Assembly (NCBI GenBank): GCA_963819075.1
Contig: CAWFUP010000003.1
Span: forward strand, 124,001 to 188,000
DNA: 64,000 nucleotides
DNA from: CAVQBJ01 sp963819075
GTDB lineage: Bacteria; Actinomycetota; Thermoleophilia; Solirubrobacterales; Solirubrobacteraceae
Direction: 5' to 3'
Shown here: piece after piece, positions 41,596 through 49,880 of the stretch
How positions within the stretch are numbered: the stretch's first letter is position 1
Layout: each line of letters opens with the position of its first letter
The notes under the pieces: model-generated
The model's database searches: none
What the model saw: the letters and a program-made list of their open reading frames with translations, nothing else
What the model was told of the DNA's origin: nothing
Translations under genes and position numbers: made by a program

Positions 41596-44256
41596 GTGAC
41601 CGCGGACGGACATACGTCCGAGGGGTCTCCAGACACGGCAGGGCAACGAGCATCGGCGTCGAAGTGGGGCGGGATGCCCACCGCTCGTCAACGCGCCGCT
41701 CCCCGGAGACGGTCGTCCAAGCGTGCGCCCGCGCGCCGCTCGTCGCGGCGCCGCACCGCCCGCCGGTGGGGGTGGCCGGCGCTCGAGCAGCGCCACCGCG
41801 ACCTGCTCGGACTCGCGCTCGTCGCGCTCGGCGTGTACCTCGGGCTCGTGCTGTACGGGCACGGAGACGGAGGGAGCGTCGGCGGGCGGCTGTCGGACGC
41901 CCTCGCGTGGGCGATCGGCGTCGTGCGCGACGGTGTCCCGGTGGCGCTCGTGCTCGGCGGGGCCGCCTTGCTGCTGCGCCCAGTGCTGCCCGCCCTGCGT
42001 CCGCTGCGCACGGGCACGCTGTGCCTGTTCGCCTCCATCACGCTGGCGCTGGCCGCGGGGACGTTCGGGCTCGGGCCCGGCGGCGTGCGTCACGGGTTCT
42101 GGCAGCCCGCCTACTTCAAGCCGCGTGGCGGCATCGTCGGCGAGGGACTGTTCTGGGGCGCACACCAGCTCGTGTCGACGATCGGCGCGGACGTCCTCGC
42201 CGTGTTCCTGTTCGCCGCCGGCGTCCTGCTGCTCACCGGGGCGTCGGTCTCCTCGATCCTGCGCGCGACAAGCGCCGGCGTCGTCGACACGACTCGCATC
42301 CTGCGCGAGGCGACCGCCGCGCGCCCGGCCGAGCCGCTGCGCGGCGCGCGGGTCACTCCGCCGGATCCCGCGCCCGACGAGCTGACCGTTCGGGCCGCGC
42401 ACGTCGCGGCGCCGGCGCTCGACGAGCCCGAGGCGTTCCCGGCGCCGCCCGCCTGGGAGGAGGGCCCGTGGCCCGAGGACGCCGACGCCACGCCGGCCGC
42501 TGACGATGCGGCGCACGCGGTCGCGCCTGACGCACAAGAGGGCGGCGCCGACGCCCACCCGGACGCGGACCCGCCCGGCGAAGCGGGGGACGGAGAGCTC
42601 ACGCCCGCACCCCGCGCCGCGCGGGCGATCGAGGATGACGACCTCACGCCGCAGGGGCGACTGCGCGGCACGATCACCGACGACCCGGACTTCGTCTGGG
42701 ACCTTCCCCCCGCCTCGCGGTTGCTCCAGCGCTCGACCGCGGAGCAGACCCGCCCGGACACGGCGGGACAGGAACGCGTCGCCGCGCACCTCGTCGAGGC
42801 GCTCGGGCACTTCGGCGTGCAGGCGAAGGTCATCGGCACCGTCGCCGGCCCGCACATCACCCGCTACGAGCTTCGCCTGGCCCCCGGAACGAAGGTCGCG
42901 AAGGTCGCGCAGCTCAAGGACGACCTCGCGTACGCGCTCGCCGCGACCGACATCCGCATCCTCGCCCCGATCCCCGGCAAGCAGGCCGTCGGCGTCGAGG
43001 TGCCAAACGCCCAGCGGCGGATCGTGCGCCTCGGCGACGTCTTCCAGGAGCCACCGACCGACTGGTCGCCGCTGACCGTGTGGCTCGGCAAGGACGTCGC
43101 CGGTAAGGCGATCGGCGCCGACCTGTCCAAGATGCCCCACCTGCTCGTCGCCGGCACGACCGGCGCGGGCAAGTCCGGCGCGATCAACGCGATGCTCGCG
43201 AGCGTGCTCCTGCGCGCCACGCCGCACGAGGTGCGCCTCGTGCTCGTCGACCCCAAGCAGGTCGAGCTCAACCACTACGACTCGATTCCCCACCTGCTGA
43301 CGCCGGTCATCACGAGCCCGCGGATGGCGGCCACCGCGCTCCAGAACCTCGTGCGCGAGATGGAGCAGCGCTACGGGATCATGTCGCTGGCGCGCACGCG
43401 CAACCTGATCGAGCTCAACCGGGCCCGCGAGAAGCGCGGCGAGCCCCCGCTGCCCTACATCCTGTGCGTCATCGACGAGCTGGCCGACCTGATGATGGTC
43501 GCGCCGGCCGACGTGGAGGACTCGATCATCCGCCTCGCCCAGAAGGCACGTGCCGTCGGCATCCACCTCGTGCTGGCCACGCAGAGCCCGCGCGTCGACG
43601 TCATCACCGGCATGATCAAGGCCAACGTGCCCTCGCGGATCGCCTTCGCCGTCTCCTCGCAGACCGATTCGCGCGTGATCCTCGATCAGAACGGCGCCGA
43701 GTCGCTGCTCGGCCAAGGCGACATGCTCTTCTCGCCGGTTGGCACCTCGCGACTGCAGCGCATCCAGGGCGCCTACATCGATGAGGGCCAGATCGCGAAG
43801 CTCACCGACTATTGGCGGCGTCAGGGCGAGCCAGAGTTCCACGAGGCGCTGCTCGAAGAGGTCGAGCCGGAGACCGGCGAGGAGGGCGGCGAGGCCGAGT
43901 TCGACCCCGACGAGGATCCGCTGCTGCAGGATGCGATCGTGCTCGTCGCCGAGATGCAGACCGCCTCGACCTCGATGCTCCAGCGCCGGCTGCGTCTCGG
44001 TTACACGCGCGCCGGACGGCTCATCGACATGCTCGAGCGCCGAGGCGTGATCTCCGGCTATGAGGGGTCCAAGCCGCGCCAGGTGCTCATCGGCGAGGCC
44101 GACGTGCCGCGCGTGCTCGCCGCGCTGGCCGAGCGCGCGGGCGCTCGTGCCTCCAGCGGACCCGTCGTCCGCGACGCGCTGCCCTCGGCGGCCCCGCCGG
44201 CGCCGGATGGCGGCGAGCTCGCGCTGCCGGGGCGGGACGTGCTCGACGAGGAGTGA
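41596..44256 (+). CDS. ftsK: FtsK/SpoIIIE-type DNA translocase
   Basis: Septal ATPase that pumps chromosome DNA during division. The 886-residue protein begins with a basic stretch and four hydrophobic segments (about residues 70-220). An acidic Ala/Pro linker runs to about 360, then the motor with Walker A AGTTGAGKSGA (near 519-526), LVLVDPKQVELN, Walker B ILCVIDELADLMM and TQSPRVDVITG. A C-terminal winged-helix gamma domain (LRLGYTRAGRLIDMLERRG) reads KOPS-like polarity sites. Start could be GTG at 41596 or the ATG at 41674. Confidence 0.95.
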   Translation: MTADGHTSEGSPDTAGQRASASKWGGMPTARQRAAPRRRSSKRAPARRSSRRRTARRWGWPALEQRHRDLLGLALVALGVYLGLVLYGHGDGGSVGGRLSDALAWAIGVVRDGVPVALVLGGAALLLRPVLPALRPLRTGTLCLFASITLALAAGTFGLGPGGVRHGFWQPAYFKPRGGIVGEGLFWGAHQLVSTIGADVLAVFLFAAGVLLLTGASVSSILRATSAGVVDTTRILREATAARPAEPLRGARVTPPDPAPDELTVRAAHVAAPALDEPEAFPAPPAWEEGPWPEDADATPAADDAAHAVAPDAQEGGADAHPDADPPGEAGDGELTPAPRAARAIEDDDLTPQGRLRGTITDDPDFVWDLPPASRLLQRSTAEQTRPDTAGQERVAAHLVEALGHFGVQAKVIGTVAGPHITRYELRLAPGTKVAKVAQLKDDLAYALAATDIRILAPIPGKQAVGVEVPNAQRRIVRLGDVFQEPPTDWSPLTVWLGKDVAGKAIGADLSKMPHLLVAGTTGAGKSGAINAMLASVLLRATPHEVRLVLVDPKQVELNHYDSIPHLLTPVITSPRMAATALQNLVREMEQRYGIMSLARTRNLIELNRAREKRGEPPLPYILCVIDELADLMMVAPADVEDSIIRLAQKARAVGIHLVLATQSPRVDVITGMIKANVPSRIAFAVSSQTDSRVILDQNGAESLLGQGDMLFSPVGTSRLQRIQGAYIDEGQIAKLTDYWRRQGEPEFHEALLEEVEPETGEEGGEAEFDPDEDPLLQDAIVLVAEMQTASTSMLQRRLRLGYTRAGRLIDMLERRGVISGYEGSKPRQVLIGEADVPRVLAALAERAGARASSGPVVRDALPSAAPPAPDGGELALPGRDVLDEE

Positions 44257-44345
44257 GTAGCCCGGGGCGCACCGAGGGCCACATCTCGCGCGCCGGCGCG
44301 CTCGGCAACCCGTGCGCACGACGAAGCCCACGCGGCCGCCCCGGA

Positions 44346-44378
44346 TGTCAGCTGGATGACGCCTGTCAGCCTCGCTGA
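44346..44378 (+). repeat. TGTCAGC direct repeats and an inverted copy upstream of rodZ
   Basis: TGTCAGC occurs at 44346-44352 and 44364-44370, and the second copy forms a small inverted repeat with GCTGA at 44374-44378. They lie just upstream of the rodZ -10 box, a suitable place for an activator site. The rest of the 155-base gap after ftsK shows nothing more. Confidence 0.4.
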
Positions 44379-44395
44379 TGGCCGACGAGAGCCAC

Positions 44396-44401
44396 TAGCC
44401 T
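44396..44401 (+). promoter_or_regulatory. -10 box for rodZ
   Basis: TAGCCT, 10 bases before the ATG at 44412; leaderless spacing. Confidence 0.45.
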
Positions 44402-44411
44402 TCTGAACCCG

Positions 44412-45188
44412 ATGTCTGAGATCGGCGCCACCCTGCGCGAGGCCCGCATGCGGGCCCGCATCGACGTGTCCGAGATCGAGGCCCAGACGAAGATCCGGGC
44501 GAAGTACCTGCGCGCGCTCGAGAACGAGGAGTTCGACCTGCTGCCGGGTCCCACCTACGTCAAGAGCTTCCTGCGCACGTACGCGCAGGCGCTCGGACTC
44601 GACTCCAAGGCGCTGCTCGAGCAGTACCGCCTCAGCTACGAGCGCCCGAGCGATGTCGAGCTGCAGCCGATCATGCCGGCCTCGCGCCGCCAGCGGGAGC
44701 GAGCCTCGTCGCCGCGTCCGGGCGGAGGCCGGCTGTTCCTCGTCGCGGTTGCTGTCTTCGTGGTCATCATCGCCCTGGCGATCTACGGACTCGCGTCGAA
44801 CAACGGCTCGTCGCCGAGCACGAATACGACCGCGGCCAAGTCTCGCCACACGGTCCAGCGCTCGCACCCCCATCACGCCGGGGCGCCGGCGCCCACCACG
44901 AACACGAACATCGTCCAGCTGCAGGTGAAGGCGACCTCGGCGGTCTGGGTGTGTCTGCTCGCCAGGGGCAACCGCACGCTCATCAACGGCGTCATCCTCA
45001 CGCCGACCCAGGCGACGCAGACCTACCGCTCCAGTCGCTTCACGATGACGCTCGGCAACAGCTCGGTGGCTCTGCGCGTCGACGGGCGCGCGCTCGCGAT
45101 TCCGCCATCGAGCCAGCCGATCAGCTTCGCGCTGACCACGAGCGGACGCCATCCGCTGACGACCGGACAGCTGCCGCACTGCGCATGA
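44412..45188 (+). CDS. rodZ: RodZ-like membrane protein with N-terminal helix-turn-helix
   Basis: A 258-residue bitopic protein. Residues 1-75 form a RodZ-type HTH_25 domain (IGATLREARMRARIDVSEIE, LPGPTYVKSFLRTYAQALG). One membrane helix lies near 107-127, then a Thr/His/Pro-rich spacer and a C-terminal DUF4115-like extracytoplasmic domain. RodZ links the cytoskeleton to cell-wall synthesis; in actinobacteria without MreB its role is less clear. cinA follows with an ATGA overlap. Confidence 0.85.
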   Translation: MSEIGATLREARMRARIDVSEIEAQTKIRAKYLRALENEEFDLLPGPTYVKSFLRTYAQALGLDSKALLEQYRLSYERPSDVELQPIMPASRRQRERASSPRPGGGRLFLVAVAVFVVIIALAIYGLASNNGSSPSTNTTAAKSRHTVQRSHPHHAGAPAPTTNTNIVQLQVKATSAVWVCLLARGNRTLINGVILTPTQATQTYRSSRFTMTLGNSSVALRVDGRALAIPPSSQPISFALTTSGRHPLTTGQLPHCA

Positions 45189-46615
45189 CCGCGCAGGCGG
45201 ACAGCGATCCGCAGGTGCGGGACAAAGGCAGGCCGACCGTCGGGACCGGCGCGCGAGCCGGGATCGTCGTCACCGGCACCGAGGTCCTCACCGGGCGGGT
45301 GAGCGACCGCAACGGGCCGTGGCTCGCCGACCGCCTGTTCGAGGTCGGGGTCGACCTCGCGTACATCGAGATCGTTGGCGACCGCCCCCAGGACATGCTC
45401 GGCGCGCTGGGCTTCCTCGCCGGCCAGGGCGTCGAGCTGATCATCACGAGCGGCGGCCTCGGTCCGACGGCCGACGATCTCACGGCGGAGGTCGTCGGGC
45501 GCTTCCAGAACCGCGAGATGGTGCTCGATGAGCCCTTGGAGGAGCGCATCGCCGCGATCCTGCGCTCGCTCGGCGCGCGCTGGCCGAACCTCGATATGGA
45601 CGCCGTCCTCGCCGCCAACCGCAAGCAGGCCGTGATCCCCCGCGGCGCGACGATCCTCGAGCCGGTCGGCACGGCCCCCGGCCTCGTCGTCGCGCCGGGC
45701 GAGGGTGCTGAGGGCCCGACCGTCGTCGTGCTTCCCGGGCCGCCGCGTGAGCTGCAGCCGATGTGGCGCCAGGCGCTCGCCAGCGGAGCGCTTCGCGACG
45801 CGCTCACCGCGGCGGTCGACTACCGGCTGGAGATGCTGCGGCTGTTCGGGATCCCCGAGTCCGAGATCGCGGAGACGCTGCGGGCCGCCGCGGGCGACGG
45901 CGTCGATCTCGACCGCATGGAGATCACGACGTGCCTGCGGCGCGGCGAGGTGGAGGTCGTGAGTCGTTTCACGCCCGATGCCCAGCCCGTCTACGACGCG
46001 TTCGCCGCCGTGGTCCGCGCTCGCCATCCGGAGGCGCTGTTCTCCACGGACGGCAGCCTGGTCGACGACCAGGTCGCGGCGCTGCTGGTCGGGGAGTCCT
46101 CGCCGGGCGATGGATCGTCGCCGGCGCTGCGCACGATTGCCACCGCCGAATCGTGCACCGGCGGGCTCCTCGCCGCGCGCCTCACCGACCGGCCGGGCTC
46201 CTCGGCCTATGTCCGCGGCGGCGTTGTCGCCTATGACAACGCGGTCAAGACGGGCGCGCTCGGTGTGCCCGCCGAGACGATCGAGCGCCACGGTGCCGTG
46301 TCGGCCGAGGTGGCCGCGGCGCTCGCCGACGGCGCGATCGATCGGCTCGGCGCCGACGTCGGCGTCGGCATCACCGGCGTGGCGGGACCCGACGGCGGTA
46401 CCCCGGAGAAGCCGGTCGGTCTCGTGTGGCTGAGCGTCGCCGAGCGCGGCGGGCGACGCGTGACGCGGTCGGTCAACCTGCCGGGCGCGCGCGCCGACAT
46501 CCGCGACCGGGCGACCACGGTCGCGATGCATCTCGTGCGCCGTCTCCTCCTCGGGGCCGGCGACGAGGAGCCCGTGGTGCCCGCTCCGGAGGGGGAACTG
46601 AACCGACGGCCGTGA
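45185..46615 (+). CDS. cinA: CinA-family protein (competence/damage-inducible; NMN deamidase domain)
   Basis: The 476-residue protein has an N-terminal molybdopterin-binding-like (COG1058) domain, AGIVVTGTEVLTGRVSDRN and TSGGLGPTADDLT, associated with ADP-ribose or NAD metabolite hydrolysis. A C-terminal CinA domain with ATAESCTGGLLAARLTDRPG and GVGITGVAGPDGG deamidates nicotinamide mononucleotide. Start ATG at 45185 overlaps the rodZ stop. The rodZ-cinA-thpR-recA order fits the known link of cinA with recA. Confidence 0.93.
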   Translation: MTAQADSDPQVRDKGRPTVGTGARAGIVVTGTEVLTGRVSDRNGPWLADRLFEVGVDLAYIEIVGDRPQDMLGALGFLAGQGVELIITSGGLGPTADDLTAEVVGRFQNREMVLDEPLEERIAAILRSLGARWPNLDMDAVLAANRKQAVIPRGATILEPVGTAPGLVVAPGEGAEGPTVVVLPGPPRELQPMWRQALASGALRDALTAAVDYRLEMLRLFGIPESEIAETLRAAAGDGVDLDRMEITTCLRRGEVEVVSRFTPDAQPVYDAFAAVVRARHPEALFSTDGSLVDDQVAALLVGESSPGDGSSPALRTIATAESCTGGLLAARLTDRPGSSAYVRGGVVAYDNAVKTGALGVPAETIERHGAVSAEVAAALADGAIDRLGADVGVGITGVAGPDGGTPEKPVGLVWLSVAERGGRRVTRSVNLPGARADIRDRATTVAMHLVRRLLLGAGDEEPVVPAPEGELNRRP

Positions 46616-47163
46616 CCGGGACCGCCCGCCTGTTCGTCGCCCTCGACCTGCCGCACGACGTCCGCGAGGCGCTCGGCTGGTGGGGTCGGGCAGCGCGGCG
46701 GGAGAGCGGCGCGATGCGCCTCATCGAGATCGAGCTGCTGCACGTGACCGTCTGCTTCCTCGGCTCACGGCCAGTGGCGGACATCGACGCGATCGCCGAG
46801 ACCACGCGCGCATGCGCCGCTGCCGTCGGAGGCCTCTCGCTCGGCGCGCCGCTGTGGCTTCCGCGTCGTCGGCCGCGGCTGCTCGCCGTGGAGGTACACG
46901 ACGATGCGCAGACGCTCTCGCGGTTGCGCGGTGCGCTTGTCGACGAGCTCGCACGCGAGCTGTCCTGGGAGCCCGAGCGACGCGGCTTTCACCCGCACGT
47001 CACCGTCGCACGGATGCGCTCCGGCAGCGCACCCCGCGCCCGCACCCTGCCGGCGACCCCGGCCGCCGCGTTCGCGGGCGAGACGCTGACCCTGTACCGA
47101 TCCTTTCTCGATCCCACGGCAGCCACCTATGAGGCGCTCGCGAGCGTGCCGCTGGTGGGGTAA
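46612..47163 (+). CDS. thpR: RNA 2',3'-cyclic phosphodiesterase (2H family)
   Basis: A 183-residue two-histidine phosphoesterase that opens 2',3'-cyclic phosphates or joins 2'-5' ends in vitro. Both HxT motifs are clear: LLHVTVCFLG near residue 44 and HPHVTVARM near 127. The GTG overlaps the cinA stop (GTGA). It converges on a secreted-protein gene with only six bases between the stops. Confidence 0.92.
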   Translation: MTGTARLFVALDLPHDVREALGWWGRAARRESGAMRLIEIELLHVTVCFLGSRPVADIDAIAETTRACAAAVGGLSLGAPLWLPRRRPRLLAVEVHDDAQTLSRLRGALVDELARELSWEPERRGFHPHVTVARMRSGSAPRARTLPATPAAAFAGETLTLYRSFLDPTAATYEALASVPLVG

Positions 47164-47169
47164 GGCGGG

Positions 47170-47946
47170 TCAGACGCGCCGGCGGGCCGAGTTGCCGCTG
47201 ACGCCGGAGCCGCCGCCCAGGCCGGGGCCGGCGTCGCACAGCAGCGCCAGGCCATCGCTCGAGAGCGTCGGCGAGGAGCCGTCGAGGCACAGGGGCTGCG
47301 ACCCGTCGTCGCAGCTGGCGGTGCCGTCCCCGTTGACGGTCGGCGAGGAGCCGTCGTCGCAGGACGGCGCGTCGCTCGCGGCGCTGCCGGCGCTGCCGGC
47401 GCAGGTGGGCGGGCTGCCGCTCGGTGCACTGCCGTCGTCGCAGGTCGGCGTCGAGCCGTCGTCGCAGGTGAGCGTCGAGCCCCGCAGCGTCGGGTCGGTG
47501 CCGTCGGCGCAGCTCATCGTGGTCGCGTTGCCGCACGTCGTGGTCGCCGTGCCGAGGATCGGATTGGATCCATCGGGGCAGGTGGCCGTCGAGCCGTCGC
47601 TGCAGATCAGCTCCGAGCCGTCGCTCGAGAGGGTCGGCGTCGAGCCGTCGTCGCAGCTGATCGTGCCCGAGGCGTTGGTAGAGCCCCCCGTCGCGGTCCT
47701 GTGGTGGCCGCTCGTCGTGGTGGGCCGTGCACCGCCTCGGCCGCCGGCCGCGGCGTGATGGTGCTTCTTGTGGTGCTTGTGGCGCTTCGATGACACGTGC
47801 GATCGGGAATGGGCTGGTCCCCGCCCCGCACGGGACATGGCCGGACGCGCCTGCGCCCCACCGGACAGCGACGCGAGCACGACGAGACAGGCGGTGAGGG
47901 CCAGGCAGGTGAGCGTGAGGCGGGGAAGGCGGGTGATCGCGGGCAC
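47170..47946 (-). CDS. Secreted Cys/Asp/Gly/Ser-repeat protein
   Basis: A 258-residue exported protein of unknown function. The GTG at 47946, behind an AAGGA site, gives a compact signal peptide (LTLTCLALTACLVVLASLSG, then AQA). An ATG at 47991 would add 15 residues with a poorer signal. After a His/Lys-rich spacer come at least eight copies of a C-x-DGS-x-P-T unit such as SCDDGSTPT, LICSDGS, ATCPDGS, LTCDDGS, SCDDGSSPT, SCDDGSQP and LCLDGSSPT. The regular Cys and Asp spacing suggests disulfide-linked, possibly calcium-binding turns. It is divergent from recA. Confidence 0.8.
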   Translation of the reverse strand: MPAITRLPRLTLTCLALTACLVVLASLSGGAQARPAMSRAGRGPAHSRSHVSSKRHKHHKKHHHAAAGGRGGARPTTTSGHHRTATGGSTNASGTISCDDGSTPTLSSDGSELICSDGSTATCPDGSNPILGTATTTCGNATTMSCADGTDPTLRGSTLTCDDGSTPTCDDGSAPSGSPPTCAGSAGSAASDAPSCDDGSSPTVNGDGTASCDDGSQPLCLDGSSPTLSSDGLALLCDAGPGLGGGSGVSGNSARRRV

Positions 47947-48113
47947 CGGGGGGTCCTTGTCCTGCTTTGGGGGCGGGAATCGGGGTTGCATCGGCCGACT
48001 CGGGGCGCAACTGCAGAGGGCTGGACGATCGGCCTCGACATCCGTCCGTATGGCGCCCACGGACAGGCGCGGGCACCCCGATCGGCGGTGATCGTTCCGT
48101 CCGCAAGGAGGGC

Positions 48114-48119
48114 TACCGT
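48114..48119 (+). promoter_or_regulatory. Candidate -10 box for recA
   Basis: TACCGT, 34 bases before the recA ATG, with no convincing -35. I looked for a LexA-type palindrome in 47950-48153 and did not find one. Confidence 0.35.
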
Positions 48120-48153
48120 GGCCCGTTCCATCGAGTGAAAGAGAGTCGCGAGC

Positions 48154-49281
48154 ATGGCCGTCAGCGATCAGGAGAAGGCCGCCAAGGCGCGGGATGCCGC
48201 ACTGCAGGGCGCGCTCAGCCAGATCGAGCGCGAGTTTGGCAAGGGGACCGTGATGCGCATGGGCGATCCGGGCGCCCAGGTACGCGTGAACGCGATCCCC
48301 ACCGGCGCGCTCGCGCTCGACATCGCGCTCGGGATCGGCGGCGTGCCGCGCGGGCGCATCGTCGAGGTGTTCGGCCCGGAGGCCTCCGGCAAGACGACAC
48401 TCATCTACCACGTGCTGGCCGAGGCCCAGAAGCTCGGCGGCGTGTGCGCATTCATCGACGCCGAGCATGCGATGGACCCCCTGTACGCGCAGGCGATCGG
48501 CGTCGACATCGACGAGCTGCTCGTCTCCCAGCCCGACTACGGCGAGCAGGCGCTCGAGGTCGCCGACATGCTCGTGCGCTCGGGCGCGGTCGACGTCGTC
48601 GCGATCGACTCCGTCGCGGCGCTCACCCCGCGCTCGGAGCTGGAGGGACAGATGGGCGATCAGTCGGTCGGTCTGCAGGCGCGGATGATGTCCCAGGCGA
48701 TGCGCAAGCTCGCCGGCAACCTCAACCGCACCCAGACGCTGTGCATCCTCACCAACCAGATCCGCGAGAAGGTCGGCGTAATGTTTGGATCTCCCGAGAC
48801 GCAGCCCGGCGGGCGCGCGCTGAAGTTCTACGCGTCGCAGCGGCTCGACATCCGGCGCATCGAGACGCTGAAGGACGGCACCGAGGCGGTCGGCAACCGC
48901 GTGCGCGTGAAGGTGGTCAAGAACAAGGTGGCCGCACCGTTCAAGCAGGCCGAGTTCGACATCGAGTTCGGGCGCGGAATCTCCACCTCGGGCTGCCTCA
49001 TCGACCTCGGGCTCGAGCACAACGTCGTCAGCAAGTCGGGCTCGTTCTTCTCCTACGGCGACGAGCGCCTCGGTCAGGGGCGCGGCAACGCGAAGGCCTA
49101 TCTGGATGAGCGCCCGGAGATCGCCAAGGAGATCGAGGCGAAGATCTACGCCGCGCTGAACATCAGCCGCGATCTCGTCGTGCCGATCGAGAACGAACGG
49201 ACCGGCGCGCCGGAGGTCGCACCGCCTCCGTCCGAGGTCCGTGCCCCGAGCCGGACCGTCGAGGAGCCGGCGGTGGCGTGA
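48154..49281 (+). CDS. recA: Recombinase RecA
   Basis: Forms filaments on single-stranded DNA for strand exchange and SOS induction. The 375-residue protein is complete: Walker A GPEASGKTT (near 74-82), FIDAEHAMDP, Walker B VVAIDSVAALTPR, loop 1 GQMGDQSVGLQARMMSQAMR, the loop 2 region GSPETQPGGRALKFYAS and GISTSGCLIDLG. The C-terminal tail is Pro/Glu/Val-rich. No intein is present, unlike some actinobacterial RecA genes. Its stop overlaps the recX start. Confidence 0.97.
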   Translation: MAVSDQEKAAKARDAALQGALSQIEREFGKGTVMRMGDPGAQVRVNAIPTGALALDIALGIGGVPRGRIVEVFGPEASGKTTLIYHVLAEAQKLGGVCAFIDAEHAMDPLYAQAIGVDIDELLVSQPDYGEQALEVADMLVRSGAVDVVAIDSVAALTPRSELEGQMGDQSVGLQARMMSQAMRKLAGNLNRTQTLCILTNQIREKVGVMFGSPETQPGGRALKFYASQRLDIRRIETLKDGTEAVGNRVRVKVVKNKVAAPFKQAEFDIEFGRGISTSGCLIDLGLEHNVVSKSGSFFSYGDERLGQGRGNAKAYLDERPEIAKEIEAKIYAALNISRDLVVPIENERTGAPEVAPPPSEVRAPSRTVEEPAVA

Positions 49282-49778
49282 TCGCGGACGCGAGCGGGCC
49301 CGCCGGCACGGTCGGCGCCGAGTCGCTGCAGGACGGTCTCGAGCGCGCGTATCGCTACCTCACGATGCGCGATCGCACGGTCGCCGAGGTCCGGCGCCAT
49401 CTCACACGCCACGCGCTCGCCCCGGAGCTCGTCGAGGCCTGCGTGGCCGAGCTCGAGCGCCAGCGCTACCTCGACGACGAACGCTTCGCACAGCGCTTCG
49501 CCGAGGATCGCCGCGCGCTCGACAGCTGGGGTAGCGAGCGCATCCGGGAGCGGCTGGTCGCGCTCGGCATCGAGGCCGAGTGCGCCGACCGCGCGGCCGG
49601 GCCGAGCGGCGGCGCGGCGGAGCTCGACGCCGCCGTCGCGTTGTTGCGCCGGCGCCTGCGCGAGGCGCCAGGCGACGAGCGCGGGCGCAGTCGCGCCCTC
49701 GGCCTGCTCGTCCGGCGTGGGTACGAGCTCGAGCTCGCCCACGATGCGATTCGGCGCTTCGAGTGCGAGCCGGGCTGA
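49278..49778 (+). CDS. recX: Regulatory protein RecX
   Basis: Binds RecA filaments and limits their activity. The 166-residue protein shows the three-helix RecX repeats: RAYRYLTMRDRTVAEVRRHL, ELERQRYLDDERFAQRFAED, and a C-terminal ALGLLVRRGYELELAHDAI. The GTG at 49278 overlaps the recA stop (GTGA), which couples its translation to RecA. Confidence 0.92.
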   Translation: MIADASGPAGTVGAESLQDGLERAYRYLTMRDRTVAEVRRHLTRHALAPELVEACVAELERQRYLDDERFAQRFAEDRRALDSWGSERIRERLVALGIEAECADRAAGPSGGAAELDAAVALLRRRLREAPGDERGRSRALGLLVRRGYELELAHDAIRRFECEPG

Positions 49779-49866
49779 GCTCGGCCGCTCCGGAACGCGC
49801 GGCTCATCGCGTCACTCAACGTCGCCGCGTGCTGCGTATTACGGAGCGACCCCACCCGCTCGCGGC

Positions 49867-49872
49867 TACCCT
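49867..49872 (+). promoter_or_regulatory. -10 box for miaB
   Basis: TACCCT, 8 bases before the ATG at 49881; leaderless spacing, no Shine-Dalgarno site. Confidence 0.5.
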
Positions 49873-49880
49873 CTAGGCGC

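Noticed and set aside
47950..48153. LexA (SOS) box before recA
   Set aside because: I looked for a CGAAC-N4-GTTCG-like palindrome on both strands and saw none.
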